From assembly GCA_016713535.1 (NCBI GenBank), contig JADJOY010000009.1, positions 124,001 to 188,000 on the forward strand: a stretch of 64,000 nt of DNA, given 5' to 3'. Both the position numbers and the translations under genes were made by a program. Source of the DNA: JADJOY01 sp016713535 [NCBI: Deltaproteobacteria bacterium]. Its GTDB lineage: Bacteria > JADJOY01. The notes below the pieces were generated by a model. That model was not told where the DNA came from. It was given only the letters and a program-made list of their open reading frames with translations, and did not search any database. Below, one piece after another: positions 26,194-41,119 of the stretch (position 1 is the stretch's first letter; every line of letters begins with the position of its first letter).

Positions 26194-28259
26194 GTGTCGA
26201 TGGTGATCGCGCCGACCGAGGAGCCTGCTCCAGGGCGAGGCCGAGATCGGCGGGTGTGGGGCGTGCTTGCCCTGGTCGGCGCGGCCGCTGGGGCGTGGGT
26301 CTGGGCTCTCGCCCAGCGGCTGGGTCCGATCGTTTACCTACCGGTGTCGTGGGACGCATGGTTCGACGCGGATTCGGTCCGAACGTTCGAGAACATGACG
26401 CAGCGGACGAGTCTGCTGCTGCGTAGCGTCCTGCATCCGCTCGCGGGGTTGCTGGCGCGGGTCCCGTACCTGGCGCTCGAGAGCGTCACCGGGCTCGCGG
26501 GCCATCGGTGTGCACAGCTCGAGCTGGCGCTGATCGGCTCGGCAGTCGTCGTCACGTTCGCCACGCTGCTCCGAAGTCTGGGCTGCCGTTGGCTCGAATC
26601 GATGCTGCTCTCCGGCTTCCTCGCCGCGAGCTCCGCGTTCGTGCTGTTCGCGACCATTCCCGAGACGTTCGCGTTCGGCGCACTCACCACGATCGTGGCG
26701 TTGACGGTGGTGCTGCGCGCGCCCGATGGCTGGCGCGGTGACCTGGCCTGCGGCGGAGCGCTGGTGCTCGCGAGCGCCGCGACGGCGACCAACGTGCTCA
26801 CCCCGTTCGTGGCGATCGTGATGCTGCGACCGAAGCGCACCTGGCTCCGCACCGGCATCGTCGCGATCGTGCTCCTCGGGGCCGGGACCCTGGTTCAGTC
26901 CCGCTTGTTCCCGCTGGCGAATGCCTGGCCGAAGCAGGTCGTGGAAGGCCTCGCGCTCGCGCGGGTCCACCCCCAGGGCGTCGTATCCGAGGACCTGATC
27001 CCGAAACAGGACCTGCCGCACGTCGGCCGCGTGCTGCGGGCCTTCTTCGCTCACTCGACGGTGCTCCCGGAACCCCTGATGGGTCCGCGCGCCCCGGTGG
27101 TGCTCACGATCGTGCCGTCACCCCTGCCCACGCTGGGCGTGCAGGCGGCCTCGCTGGGCCGACTGACGCCCGTCGGGATGGTGGCGCTCGCCGGCTGGTG
27201 CGGGATCGGGGTGCTCGGGCTCGCCAACCTCTCACGGCGTAAGGCGGATCGGCTCGATGGGATCCTCGCGCTCGCCATGCTGGCGCAGCTGGTGCTCCAC
27301 GTCTTCGTGGGACGCGAGACGATCCTCTACGCGCTCCACTTCGAGCCGCTCTTGATCGCGCTCGCGGGCCGGCTCGCCACCCGTGGGCCCACTCGACGCA
27401 TCGCCGTACCCTTGATCGCCGTCACCGCGCTCCTCACCGCCGTCGCCAATCGCGCGGTCTTCGACCGCTCCGCGCTCGCGCTGAAGGAAGCGGCCCACGA
27501 CGTCGACCTCACGACGCCGCCACCCGCGCGGCGCTCGGCCGAACCGCCCGCCGTGGTCACGGCGGATCGAGCGCTGGCCTTCGCGGACCTGCCGATCGAT
27601 CTCGAGCTCGGTTGCGACGGCGGAGGTTGCCGCCCAAGGTGGGGGCGCCCTTGCGCGCGCTCGAGTTCGAGCCGGGTGTCTGGTCGGCGCTCGTCCGCGT
27701 CCGAGAAGCCGGCCGGTCCGGAATCCAATTGCACGTCGCAGGGAGCCCTGAAGAGGACGCCGCAGCGGGATCGGCACCGTGGCTTCGCTCCGAGCAAGCA
27801 GCGATCGTGCTCCTGCAACATCGATGGATCGTCGCGTTCTACCCCGATCCGATCGCGGTCGAGCTGAGAAACCAAGCCGGTGCCGCGTGCGGCGGCCTGC
27901 CGGCCCCGTGTTTCACCGCCGATCTCCCTCCGGGAAAGGCCTGGCGTATCGCGATCGCCGACGCGCTAGCGAAGCCGGCGTGGCAAGGCATGGGACCGCT
28001 TTCGGACCCGCGCGTCTGGCCGACCTTGCACGTCCATCGTCGCAAGGGCGACCCGGCGGGGCAGCGGGACCCGGCGGGCGAGGGTCTCTCAGAACCCGAA
28101 AATCAGATACGCGAGACCGGCGACGGCGGCGGTGCCGAGGAAGATCGAACGGTAGATCGTCCGGTAGGCGTAGGCGCCCTTCCGCTGCAACCCCCGCTTG
28201 GCCCACACGGCCAGGGCACCAGCGTGCAGGGCACCGCCGGCGACGAACGGGATCGCTAG
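26194..28259 (+). CDS. polytopic membrane protein with C-terminal soluble part, glycosyltransferase-like (frameshifted)
   Basis: About 12 hydrophobic segments from residue 20 to 430, with conserved-looking loop residues after the first helix (VSWDAWFDADSVRTFENM), which fits a GT-C enzyme. Around 27625-27635 one base seems to be missing, and the downstream frame (GAPLRALEFEPGVWSAL) continues a soluble domain with RVWPTLHVHRR. The true 3' end is uncertain: the frame stays open to 28259, which would overlap the convergent UbiA gene by about 170 bases. A stop near 28080 after a further indel is more natural. Confidence 0.5.
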
Positions 28260-28991
28260 CGAGCCCGGCCACCATCCAGCGAGCCACGCGGCCGCGTTCA
28301 CTACGTAGAACACGGCGAACCCTGCCGTACCGAGCCAGATCGAGCGCTCGACTCCATGGCGCACCGCCAGGGTCTTCAGTCCAGCGCGAGTGTCGGCTTC
28401 GTGATCCACCACCTCGTGGTGAAGGTGACCCGTGACAAACAGGATGCCGAGCAACACGGCGCCCACGAGGGGGGTCGGCTGAGTGATGCGGGCGCCAGCA
28501 CCGGCGGCATAGAACGCCGTGGCGCCGACGAAGTGCAGCACCGACGCGATGCCGGGGCGCTCTTTACCGCGATACCACCGGTTGCTGTAGAAGAAGCCGG
28601 CGGCCAAGACTGCCACCGAACTCCACACCGCCATCGTCCCGAAGTGGGCGAAACCCGCCACACCAAACACCGCGAGCGCGCCCATCAGAACCCGCATCAC
28701 CGGCTCGGTCACACGACCCGACACCAGCGGGTGATCGGCCACGCGATCGTTGTGTCGGTCGCCGTGAAGGCCTTCCAGGCTGTTGTAGACGTACGCCGCG
28801 CCGGCGATGCAGAAGCTCGCGATCAACGTCCACGCCAGGTCTGGTACGTCGGCCAGAGCGAGGCGGCTGGGACGGCCGAGTACGAACCCCGCCATCGGAA
28901 AGGCCGTCATCAGCAGAACTTCCGCCGGGCGGAGCGCGCGCCAATGATCAACCACGAGCCGCGCAACGCGGTTGTCGTGGCCGGAGCTCAT
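28089..28991 (-). CDS. UbiA-family prenyltransferase
   Basis: About 300 residues with eight or nine hydrophobic segments. The first Asp-rich motif is present as NSLEGLHGDRHNDRVAD (N-x8-D-x3-D-like), and the second as DHEADTRAGLKTLA (DxxxD). These bind the Mg-diphosphate of an isoprenyl donor, and the enzyme moves a prenyl group to an aromatic or other acceptor. The acceptor is not known. ATG 28991 is preferred over an upstream TTG at 29126. It lies between two glycosyltransferase-like genes and near a terpene-cyclase-like gene, all of which could act on lipid carriers, but no direct link is shown. Confidence 0.75.
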   Translation of the reverse strand: MSSGHDNRVARLVVDHWRALRPAEVLLMTAFPMAGFVLGRPSRLALADVPDLAWTLIASFCIAGAAYVYNSLEGLHGDRHNDRVADHPLVSGRVTEPVMRVLMGALAVFGVAGFAHFGTMAVWSSVAVLAAGFFYSNRWYRGKERPGIASVLHFVGATAFYAAGAGARITQPTPLVGAVLLGILFVTGHLHHEVVDHEADTRAGLKTLAVRHGVERSIWLGTAGFAVFYVVNAAAWLAGWWPGSLAIPFVAGGALHAGALAVWAKRGLQRKGAYAYRTIYRSIFLGTAAVAGLAYLIFGF

Positions 28992-29414
28992 CGCGACTTC
29001 ACGAGCCTGGCCAACGGCCGGATTCGATGCATCGGCGCCGTCGTCGATCGATGCGGCGCGCGAGCCGTCTGGTTGGGATGCTGCGCTCACGGGTTTCCAG
29101 AACTGAAGGGCCTCGAACTCCCCCAAGTAGAGCGCCCCAACCGCGATGCGTCTACGCCCTCGATCCCGCCCGGTTCGGCAACGACCATCAGGCTCGTGTC
29201 TTCATCGACTCTGGCACTCGTAGCAGGCCTCAGCCCGGCGCTCCATCGCCTGCAGCCGAGGGGAGACTGCGGCAGCACCTTTCACCCTTTTGGATCGCCG
29301 CGCCCCGCTTGACTGCATGGCCCGGTGAACGGCGCGTGAGCCGCCTCGCTCGACCTTGGATGCGAGCGCGAGCCGGCGCATGCTCCGCCCGCGCCTCGGC
29401 GGCTCCGTCAGATC

Positions 29415-30961
29415 ATGAACGACTCGAACAATCACTTTCCTGGAATCCACGTGCGAGCGGTGCGCTGGGCCCTGATCGTCGCGTTGCTCGCGTACGGCGC
29501 CCTGTTGTGGATCTACCGGGCCGACGTCGCGGGCGGCGCGGACAGCTCGGGCTACCTCAACGCGGCCCGGCTGCTGAGCCACGGCGCGATCCGGGTGGAA
29601 CCCCGGATTCCACCGGGGGTCAGCGAGGATCCGCGGATCTTCAAGGCGTTCATCCCCTTCGGGTTTCGCGCGGGGCTCGACGATCGAACGATGGTGCCGG
29701 TCTATTCGATCGGTCTACCCATCCAGATGGCAGCAGCGACGATGGTGCTGGGCGAGGCACACGGACCGTTCGTGATCGTGCCGCTGCTCGCGATCCTCGG
29801 CGTGGCGCTGGTGTACAAGCTGGGCCGTCAGTTCGGCCTGCCGCGAAGCGGCGCCGCTTTCGGTGCGATGGTGCTCGCGGCGAGCCCGATCTACGTCTTC
29901 CAGGGCCTGCAGCCGATGAGCGATCTGCCATCGACCGTGTGGGTGCTCGCGGCGATCGTCGCCGCGCTCGAGGCGCATCGCGATCCGCGCTTCAGCTTCC
30001 TGGCAGGCTTCGCGTTCGGACTGGCCGTCGTCACCCGGCCGACGAGCACCCTCGCCGTGCTCGGGCTGCTGTTCGCGATGCCGTGGAACCTGCGGTCGTT
30101 CGTGCTGGTCGGTTTGGGCGGCCTGCCGTGGGCGGCGTTCCTTCTCGGGTTCAACACGCTCGCATACGGCAACCCTTTCCAGACGGGTTACGGGTCGAAC
30201 AGCCAGGCCGCGATCTACATGTCGTTGGGATTCCTACCCGAGCGCCTGCGCCATTACGCGTTGTGGATGGCGGCGCTTTTCACGCCGTGGCTGCTCGCGG
30301 GTTGGTTCGCGTCACCAGCGGTGCGCAGCATCGACCCAAGCGACGCGCGCTGCTGATCACCTGGCTCGTCACCTATGTCGCCTTCTACGGCATGTACAAG
30401 ATCTACGACCAGTGGTGGGCGACGCGCTTCCTCCTCCCGGGTGCGCCGGCGCTGATCGTGGGTGGCCTGGTCGCGGTGCACCGTGCGATGCGCTGGTGGA
30501 TCGAGCGCGGCGGCGAGACACAAGCACGGCGGCGAACGATGTACGTCACGACGGCCATGGTCGCGGTGATCTCCTTGGTGTGGCTAGGCGTCGCGAATGT
30601 TCGGCTGAGAACGTTCGCGATTCGCGATCAGGAGCGGATCTACCGCGAGTCGGTGCGCTGGGCGGCGGAGCGCATACCCCCGGGCAGCGTCGTGGTCACC
30701 GGGCTGGTGAGCGGCGCGGCGTTCTACTACTCGGACCTGACGGTCGTGAATCAGGCGACGGTCGGCACCCGATTCCTCGTGAAGATTCGCAAGGAGACCG
30801 AACCCAACGGCCACCCCTGGTACGCGCTCCTCTTCCCAGGCGAAATCATCGAGGTGAAGCAGAAGATTCCGGGCGATTGGCAGAGGCTCGGCAACTTCGC
30901 GCACGTCGAGCTCTGGCAGCGAGTGCCCAAGATCAACGGCGATCCGGCGGGAGATCCGTCC

Positions 30962-30991
<30 letters not shown>
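29415..30991 (+). CDS. GT-C/PMT-type glycosyltransferase-like membrane protein (frameshifted)
   Basis: ATG 29415. The N-terminal helix is followed by RADVAGGADSSGYLNAARLL, where an Asp before a helix fits the catalytic loop of PMT-family transferases. Then come ten or so hydrophobic segments and a C-terminal soluble part ending VELWQRVPKINGD. Near 30335 one base appears lost: the first frame stops at 30356 (SDARC) while the other continues as KRRALLITWLVTYVAFYG. Span is 3n+2. It resembles the other two genes in gene order and architecture. Such enzymes transfer sugars from polyprenyl carriers to lipids or proteins on the outer face of the membrane. The last 30 bases overlap the convergent gene. 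Confidence 0.6.
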
Positions 30992-34836
<3,845 letters not shown>

Positions 34837-34879
34837 GGTGCGTCCTCCAGGAAAGCGGTCTTCGGGCTCACGATCGCGA

Positions 34880-36398
34880 TCAAGCCGCGCTACGCGCGAA
34901 GTCGACCTTGTACTCGTCGACCGCCTTGTTGATCGACGCCTTGAGGTCGTCCGTCAGGGTCTTGCCATCGCGGATCTTGGAGAAGATGTCCGGGTAGCGA
35001 GCATCGATGAAGGAGTGGAGGCCCCTTCTCGAAGGCGCCGATCTTCTCGACCGGCACGTCGTCGAGCCTTCCGGTGGTGCCCGTGAAGATCGACACGATC
35101 TGGCGCTCCACCGGCATCGGCTGATACTGGCCCTGCTTCAGGAGCTCGACGAGGCGCTGGCCGCGGTTGAGCTGGTGCTGCGTCGCCTTGTCGAGGTCGC
35201 TTCCGAACTTCGCGAACGCCTCCATCGCGCGGTACTGCGCGAGGTCGAGGCGGAGCGTGCCGGCGACCTGCTTCATCGCCTTGATCTGGGCGTTACCACC
35301 CACGCGTGACACCGAGATACCGACGTTGATGGCGGGGCGGACGCCCGAATAGAAGAGGTCCGTCTCGAGGAAGATCTGGCCGTCGGTGATGGAGATGACG
35401 TTGGTCGGGATGTAGGCCGAGACGTCACCGGCCTGCGTCTCGATGATCGGCAACGCGGTCAGCGAGCCGCCGCCACGCTCCTTGCTCATCTTCGCGGCGC
35501 GCTCGAGCAGGCGGCTGTGGAGGTAGAAGACGTCGCCGGGGAAGGCCTCGCGTCCAGGCGGCCGCCGCAGGAGCAGCGAGAGCTGGCGGTACGCGACGGC
35601 GTGCTTCGAGAGGTCGTCGTAGATGCAGAGCGCGTGGCGTCCGCTGTCGCGGAAGAACTCGCCCATCGTCACACCGGTGTAGGGCGCGATGAACTGGAGG
35701 GGCGCCGGATCGCTCGCGTTGGCGCACACGACCGTCGTGTACTCCATGGCGCCTTCCTTGCGGAGGCGGTCCACGACGCGCGCCACGGTCGACTGCTTCT
35801 GGCCGATCGCCACGTAGAAGCAGTAAACGCCCTGCCCCTTCTGGTTGATGATCGTGTCGAGGGCGACGGCGGTCTTGCCGGTCTGACGGTCACCGATGAT
35901 GAGCTCGCGCTGGCCGCGGCCGACGGGGATCATGCCGTCGATCGCCTTGAGGCCGGTCTGCAGCGGCTCCTTGACGGGCTCGCGGGCGACGATGCCGGGG
36001 GCCTTGATCTCGATGCGGCGGAACTCGTTCGATGCGATCGGGCCGAGGCCGTCGACCGGCACACCGAGCGCGTTCACCACGCGGCCGACCACGCCCTCGC
36101 CCACCGGTACCTCGGCGATGCGGCCGGTGCGCTTGACCGTGTCGCCTTCCTTGACGTGGTGGGTCTCGCCGAAGAGCGCGGCGCCGACGCTGTCTTCCTC
36201 GAGGTTGAGCACCATCGCGTACAAGTCGCCGGGGAACTCGATGAGCTCGCCCGCCATCGCCTTGTCGAGCCCATGGATCCGCACCACACCGTCGGCCACG
36301 AAGAGCACGGTGCCGGTTTCCGCGACCTCGACGCCACGGTCGTAGTTGCGGATGCGGTCCTTGATGATGCTGGAGATCTCTTCGGCCCTGAGCTGCAT
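34880..36398 (-). CDS. atpA: ATP synthase alpha subunit (frameshifted near C-terminus)
   Basis: About 505 residues. [13 protein letters not shown] (P-loop, about residues 169-176), the [17 protein letters not shown] segment and [28 protein letters not shown] are as expected. At 35021-35026 an extra base in the run shifts the last 50 residues out of frame. The correct frame continues [25 protein letters not shown] and KVDFARSAA to TGA at 34880-34882. Essential gene, so sequencing error is the simplest reading. Confidence 0.95.
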
Positions 36399-36449
36399 CG
36401 ATTACCCCCGAGGATTCGTCGCTGGTGGTTCGCGCGGTCGTCGTCGCGG

Positions 36450-37001
36450 TCAGCCGTGCGAGGAATCGGACATGGCGCGCTTGATACCTTCCAGTTGCGT
36501 CCGGATGCTGCTGTCGAAAAGGGTGTTGCCGACCCGGGCGACGAGGCCGCCGATCAGGCTCGGGTCCTCGCGCGTCTCGAGGAGCACGCGCTTGCCGGTC
36601 ATCTGCTCGAGCTTCGTTCGCACCGCGGCGAGCTGATCGTCGCTCAGCGGACGCGCGCTCACGACCTCACCGCGGAGCTGGCCCTGGTGCTCATCGGCGA
36701 GCTCGCGGAAGCACGTCGCGCTGGCCGCGAAGGCCGTCATGCGGTTGCGGTCGATCAGGAGCTGCACCAGGTTCCGCACCAGCGGGCCGGTGCCGAGCCG
36801 GTCCGCGACGGCCCCGAACACGTTCTTTCGGAGCTCGGCGGTGTTGGTCGGGAAGGACAGCACTTCGCGGAGCTCCTCCGAGCCCTTCATCGTGGCGGCG
36901 AGAGCGTCGAGCTCCCCGGCCACTCGTTCCACCGAGCCATCCTCGAGTGCCAGTTCGAACAGCGCCCTGGCGTAGCGGCGTCCGACGCGATCCTCGATCA
37001 C
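36450..37001 (-). CDS. atpH: ATP synthase delta subunit
   Basis: 183 residues. [12 protein letters not shown] at the N-terminus and [37 protein letters not shown] at the end (partial motifs [22 protein letters not shown]) are the standard delta signatures. It joins the stator b subunits to the top of F1. GTG 37001 overlaps the atpF stop (GTGA), which decides the start against the longer upstream frame. Confidence 0.93.
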   Translation of the reverse strand: MIEDRVGRRYARALFELALEDGSVERVAGELDALAATMKGSEELREVLSFPTNTAELRKNVFGAVADRLGTGPLVRNLVQLLIDRNRMTAFAASATCFRELADEHQGQLRGEVVSARPLSDDQLAAVRTKLEQMTGKRVLLETREDPSLIGGLVARVGNTLFDSSIRTQLEGIKRAMSDSSHG

Positions 37002-37603
37002 GACCGCACCCCCTCGGTGGTGGTGAACTCGCGCACCAACCGGTCCTGATCCGCGTCGGAGAAGGCGTCGCGAAGGATCGACGCGGCCTCGCGCGCCGCG
37101 GACTCGGTGACCTCGCGAGAGAGGTCCTCGCGCGCCCGGCGAACTTCCTGCTCCACCATGAGCGTGGCCTGCGAGCGGATCCGCTTCGCGGTCTCCTCCG
37201 CAGCCTCGATGATGCGGGCGCGCTCGGCCTCGGCGCCGCGTAGCGTGTCGTCGAGGATGGCCTTCACGTCCGACTCGACGCGCCCGATCTTGGCCTCGAG
37301 CTCCGCGAGCTTGGCGCGCGCCTCGTCGCGCAGCTTTTCGGCCGCGCGCAGATCGCCGAGGACCTTCTCCTTGCGATCCGCCAGGAACGTGTTCATGGCG
37401 GGAAGGCCCTTCCAGACCAGAATCCCGATCAGCAGCGCGAAGTTGACCCAGTACCACATGAGGCTGCCGGGGCCGGGAGCGTGTCCGCCCGCCTCGGCAC
37501 CCTCGCTAGCCAGCGCGGCGACCGGCACCATCCCCAGCGCGGTCGCCACCGCGACGTCATGCAGCCTGCGGAGGTTCAGCATCGGCATCCTCCCCCGCGC
37601 CAT
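36998..37603 (-). CDS. atpF: ATP synthase subunit b
   Basis: About 201 residues. A short signal-like N-terminus (a b subunit with leader is usual in this group), a membrane helix ([16 protein letters not shown]) and a long charged coiled coil (residues 70-190) match Fo b. ATG 37603 overlaps the b' stop as TGATG, suggesting translation coupling. Part of the peripheral stator stalk. Confidence 0.88.
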   Translation of the reverse strand: MARGRMPMLNLRRLHDVAVATALGMVPVAALASEGAEAGGHAPGPGSLMWYWVNFALLIGILVWKGLPAMNTFLADRKEKVLGDLRAAEKLRDEARAKLAELEAKIGRVESDVKAILDDTLRGAEAERARIIEAAEETAKRIRSQATLMVEQEVRRAREDLSREVTESAAREAASILRDAFSDADQDRLVREFTTTEGVRS

Positions 37604-38046
37604 CACGGCGCCCGTCCCAGCACGCGAGTCGCCATTTCTTGCGCCAGCCCGCGCGCTTCCGCGGCAAGCGACGCCCGGGCCGCGGCAAGCTGCGTACCGA
37701 GCTCCTCGCGCGCCGTATCGAGCTGAGCCTCGGCGCCATCGAAGGCCGCAGCAAGCACCGTCTGCTCGTGGGTACGGGCGGCGCCGCGGATCTCCTGCCG
37801 GCGCGCTTCCGCCTGCTCGCGCGCCTTCGCGATCCGCTCCTCGTAGCTGGCGCGGTGCTCGCTGGCGAGCTGTGCCTCGCGGGCGGCGGTGTCGCGGGTG
37901 TCGGAGACGCGCTTCTCGCGGCCGCTGTGGCTGCCGGAGAACGGCTTCAAGATGAACGTGTTGATGATCCCGATGGCGACGAGGAAGACCAGCACCTGGA
38001 TCAGCACTGGCACGACGTGGGGGGCGATCGCTTCCCAGCTCACCAT
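37603..38046 (-). CDS. atpF': ATP synthase subunit b' (second b-type subunit)
   Basis: 147 residues from ATG 38046 (MVSWEAIAP). One membrane helix (VLIQVLVFLVAIGIINTFIL) is followed by a coiled coil (residues 40-147). Two distinct b-type subunits in tandem are typical of Deltaproteobacteria, photosynthetic bacteria and some others. The frame extends upstream to about 38148, but the earlier part does not look like b'. First gene of the F1-stalk cluster. Confidence 0.85.
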   Translation of the reverse strand: MVSWEAIAPHVVPVLIQVLVFLVAIGIINTFILKPFSGSHSGREKRVSDTRDTAAREAQLASEHRASYEERIAKAREQAEARRQEIRGAARTHEQTVLAAAFDGAEAQLDTAREELGTQLAAARASLAAEARGLAQEMATRVLGRAP

Positions 38047-38341
38047 CGTTTGGCCCCGTCTCGGCGCGCGCTGGGGCGTGCGCCTCAAGGCTTCGTCGGC
38101 AGGGACGGCCTTCGTCCCGCCGTGGCTGGTGCGTCCGGACCCGCTCACGCCGTTCGGGCGCCGCCGGACCCCAGTTTCGAAGCTGCTTTTTCTTGAAGTC
38201 GCGGGCGGTTGCGACCGCCGAACGCGACTGGAAGACGGGCCGATGTAGCATACGGCGGAGGGGCCGTCAAACCTCTCTGATCGGTTTCGACGCGGTGCAC
38301 CAAACCGGTCGACGAGCGCGCGTCCAGCGCCGGATTCCGGA

Positions 38342-39330
38342 TCAGGGCAGGGAGAACCCTCCGGCCGAGGTCGCCCCAGACGACGTGAAAGGAATGAAGG
38401 GGGGATTGATGACCTCGACGAACGCGGGACCGGCCTCGAGCCCGGCGGGGCGGCTGAACCGGAGCTCGCCGTGCTTCACCATCGTGAGCGCGACGCGCGG
38501 CTCGCCTCCCGCGTGGAGACCCGCATTGCGGCGACCGGTTCGGCTCGAGCGCGGTGGGACGAGCGGCGACGACGAGCCGAGCGATATCCACTCCGCGATG
38601 CCGCGGTTTCTCCGGTTCGGAGGTGTTCGCCATCAAGCCCGTGCTCTCGAACACCTGGCCGACTTCGACGATCGGGTCGCCTTCTCGCCAGTCCGCGAGA
38701 TCGTGGAGAGCCGACCAGCTCGCGAACGCGACCGGCCGACCGACGACGAGCTGAGTCCAGAAGCGGTGGATCAGCGCGACCTGTTCGGACTCGGATCCAT
38801 GGAGAGTCGGATACCCGGGGAACGCGCGGCGCGAGGGCCAGCCGAGCTCGGTAAATGCGCAGGGCGTACGGACCCAGCGATCGATCGGGGCGAAGTAGTC
38901 GGCCGGGACATCGGCGACCGCCTCGAACCGCAGGAAGCGATAGGACGTGAAGCCGACGAAGTCGACGGAGGGAACGCTCGCGACGTAGTCAGCCGGATTC
39001 GGCAGCCCGAGAAGGTGATCGTACTGGAAGACCGTGAAGACCAGCGTGCCGGTGTGGAGATCGTGGATCACGTCCGCGAGATGGCTCACGAGCGCCGCCA
39101 CCTCCACGTAGGGCGTCTCGTTGTCGATCTCGTTGCCGATTCCGATGTACGGTACCGCGTGCTCGAGCGCCAGGTTCGCCAGCATCTGCTCCAGCTTGGC
39201 GGTCCGCGCGGGGTTTCCGAGCGCCGAGGTCACCCGAAGACCGGTACGGGGACGGCGCCCGAGGAATCCGCGGATTGTTCGCCGCGAGGCGGCGGAGACA
39301 GGCGACACCGGCTCGCGCGCCGCGCCGGAG
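38342..39330 (-). pseudogene. TIM-barrel glycoside-hydrolase-like gene with frameshift(s) and no clear start
   Basis: The best-preserved part (about 39240-38610) reads LRVTSALGNPARTAK, YIGIGNEIDNETPY, VDFVGFTSYRFLRF, TELGWPSRRAFP, SEQVALIHRFW, ALHDLADWREGD. These resemble beta-4/beta-7 strands of a clan-A type glycosidase or related TIM barrel: an NE segment (acid/base Glu) and TELGW (nucleophile Glu). Near 38610 the frame changes by one base and continues as GIAEWISLGS, PRVALTMVKHGEL, FVEVINPPFIPF to TGA at 38342-38344. Upstream of 39300 the coding signal is lost and no start with a ribosome-binding site is found, so the 5' part may be missing or also shifted. It lies between bactofilin and the atp genes, where related genomes usually have no such gene. 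Confidence 0.45.
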
Positions 39331-39460
39331 CTGGCTTCCGCTGAGGATGGAGACGGCTGACTATGGAGAGCCCGCCTGACCGCCCGAGCGACGGTGGCGA
39401 GTGGCACTCCCAGTCGGTCTACCACCCTCATACGCACCTTCGGTGCGAAGGGGGAAAGGC

Positions 39461-39494
39461 CGAGCGCTCGAGAGGGCTACCCCTCGAGCGCTCG
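39461..39494 (-). terminator. hairpin downstream of the bactofilin gene
   Basis: CGAGCGCTCGAGAGGG at 39461-39476 pairs with CCCTCGAGCGCTCG at 39481-39494 (14 pairs, two-base bulge, CTAC loop), just past the bactofilin stop. A second hairpin CGCACC-TTC-GGTGCG lies at 39433-39447. No strong T-run follows. It probably separates the parAB-bactofilin transcript from the ATP synthase genes. Confidence 0.5.
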
Positions 39495-39507
39495 TGGGCG
39501 GTCTGGA

Positions 39508-40095
39508 TCAGCCGACGTTCTCTTTCGCTTCCTTGGTGTGCGCGGGCGCGCGCTCGCTCGCCGGCGCCTCTTCCTTGCGCCCGAGCGGCTTCACCTGCGC
39601 CTGGGCCTTGGCACCGATGTTCTCCATCGTGCAGGTGCCCTCGAAGATCACACCTTCCTCGATCACCAGCGCTGGCGCGAGGATGTTCCCGTAGAGCTTG
39701 CCCGGGGCGCGGATCTCGACCTTCTTGGTCGCATGGATGTCACCGCGAACCGTGCCGCGGACCACGATCGACGTGGCGTGGATCTCGGCCATCACCTCGG
39801 CCGTGTCACCGATCACCAGCGTGTCCTTGGCGTGGATCTCGCCGTCGACGCGGCCGTCGACGCGCACGGTCCCCTCGAAGTTGAGCTTGCCCGAGATCTT
39901 GCTGCCCTTGCCGAAATACGCACTGACCTCGCCCGAGGCCTTGCTCTCCATCGGCGGCGCCACGACCGGCGCCGGCTCCCGGAGCTGTGGCTCGGGGCGG
40001 GGGGGCTCCGGGGCGGACGCGCGCGGCGGAACGACTTCCCGCGAATCCTGGTCCCGCAGCTGCTTGTTGCGATCGTCCGTCGAGCGTCCGAACAT
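39508..40095 (-). CDS. bactofilin
   Basis: 195 residues. The disordered Pro/Arg-rich N-terminus (about residues 1-50) leads into the bactofilin right-handed beta-helix domain: SAYFGKGSKISGKLNFEGTVRVDG, VIGDTAEVMAEI and GDIHATKKVEIRAPGKLYGNI. The C-terminus is charged. Bactofilins polymerise without nucleotide into filaments that position cell-wall, motility or chromosome-partition proteins. In Myxococcus, a bactofilin near parAB helps hold ParB-parS at the poles. Adjacency here fits that link. Confidence 0.9.
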   Translation of the reverse strand: MFGRSTDDRNKQLRDQDSREVVPPRASAPEPPRPEPQLREPAPVVAPPMESKASGEVSAYFGKGSKISGKLNFEGTVRVDGRVDGEIHAKDTLVIGDTAEVMAEIHATSIVVRGTVRGDIHATKKVEIRAPGKLYGNILAPALVIEEGVIFEGTCTMENIGAKAQAQVKPLGRKEEAPASERAPAHTKEAKENVG

Positions 40096-40207
40096 TCCCC
40101 ATCCTCCTCTTGGTGAGAGTCAACCTTCTAGCGTTTCCCCGCCACTGGTGCAAGGGCGTTTTGGGACCCGCAATAACACTGATTTCAACCGGAAAATTAA
40201 TAGCGAA

Positions 40208-41089
40208 TCACTCCGCAATTCCGACCAGTTTTTCTCGGATCCGGTCGAAATCCTCCAGGCTTGCGTACACGATTTCCACCTTGCCGCCGGAGCCACGTCG
40301 AGCGGGCGTGATCCGCACCCTCAAGGTGAGCGACTGCTCGAGCTCACGCTCGGCGGCGCGGATGTCGGGCGAGCTCGAGCGCCCCTTCGCCACCGCCTTC
40401 GGCCGGGTACGTCGATGGCCCTGCACGCGGCGCTCGAGCTCGCGTACCGAGAGCGCCTCCGCCACCACCTCGTGAGCCAGCTTGAGCTGCTGCTGCTCGG
40501 AGTCGAGCCCGAGCAGCGCTCGTCCGTGCCCCGTCGAGAGCTCGCCGCCCGCGAGAAGCGCGCGCACCTCGGGCGGGAGCTTGAGCAGGCGGATCGAGTT
40601 GGTGACGGTGACCCGATCCCTGCCGATGCGTGACGCCACATCCTCGTGGCTGAGCCCCGACGACTCCACCAGCTTGTGGAGCGCCTCCGCTTCCTCGATC
40701 GGATCGAGATCCGCGCGCTGGAGGTTTTCGATGAGCGAGATCTCGAAGCTCGCCCCCTCGTCGACATCGGTGACGACGACCGGGATCTCGGCGAGGCCCG
40801 CCGCGCGCGCAGCCCGCCAGCGCCGCTCCCCGGCGATGATCTCGTAGCCGGTGGGCGTGGCGCGCACCAGGATCGGCTGGAGGACGCCGCGGTCGCGCAC
40901 GGTCGCCACCAAGCTCTCGAGCGCCGTCGCGTCGAACCGCTTGCGGGGCTGGTTCGGGTTCGGCCGGAGCTGCTCGACCGGCACCGAGATCAGCCGGCGT
41001 CCGGTGGCCTCGGGCGCCTTGTCGCGGATCAGAAGCCCGAGCCCGCGTCCGAGACCCTGGTGTCGCATGGTGCGATCGGGGGATTGCAT
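40208..41089 (-). CDS. parB: chromosome-partitioning protein ParB
   Basis: 293 residues from ATG 41089, chosen because AAGGAG lies upstream; an in-frame ATG at 41107 lacks one. LRPNPNQPRKRFD, the CTP-binding GERRWRAARAAG motif, SLIENLQRADLDPIEEAEAL and a helix-turn-helix (LSHEDVASRIGRDRVTVTNS) are all present. It binds parS and slides as a CTP-dependent clamp. Two parS sites occur in this window. Confidence 0.95.
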   Translation of the reverse strand: MQSPDRTMRHQGLGRGLGLLIRDKAPEATGRRLISVPVEQLRPNPNQPRKRFDATALESLVATVRDRGVLQPILVRATPTGYEIIAGERRWRAARAAGLAEIPVVVTDVDEGASFEISLIENLQRADLDPIEEAEALHKLVESSGLSHEDVASRIGRDRVTVTNSIRLLKLPPEVRALLAGGELSTGHGRALLGLDSEQQQLKLAHEVVAEALSVRELERRVQGHRRTRPKAVAKGRSSSPDIRAAERELEQSLTLRVRITPARRGSGGKVEIVYASLEDFDRIREKLVGIAE

Positions 41090-41119
41090 GCCACTCGCTC
41101 CTTCCATCGGATCCTCCGG

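Noticed and set aside
35517-37049. A 510-codon plus-strand frame over atpA and atpH
   Set aside because: Antisense to well-recognised ATP synthase genes.
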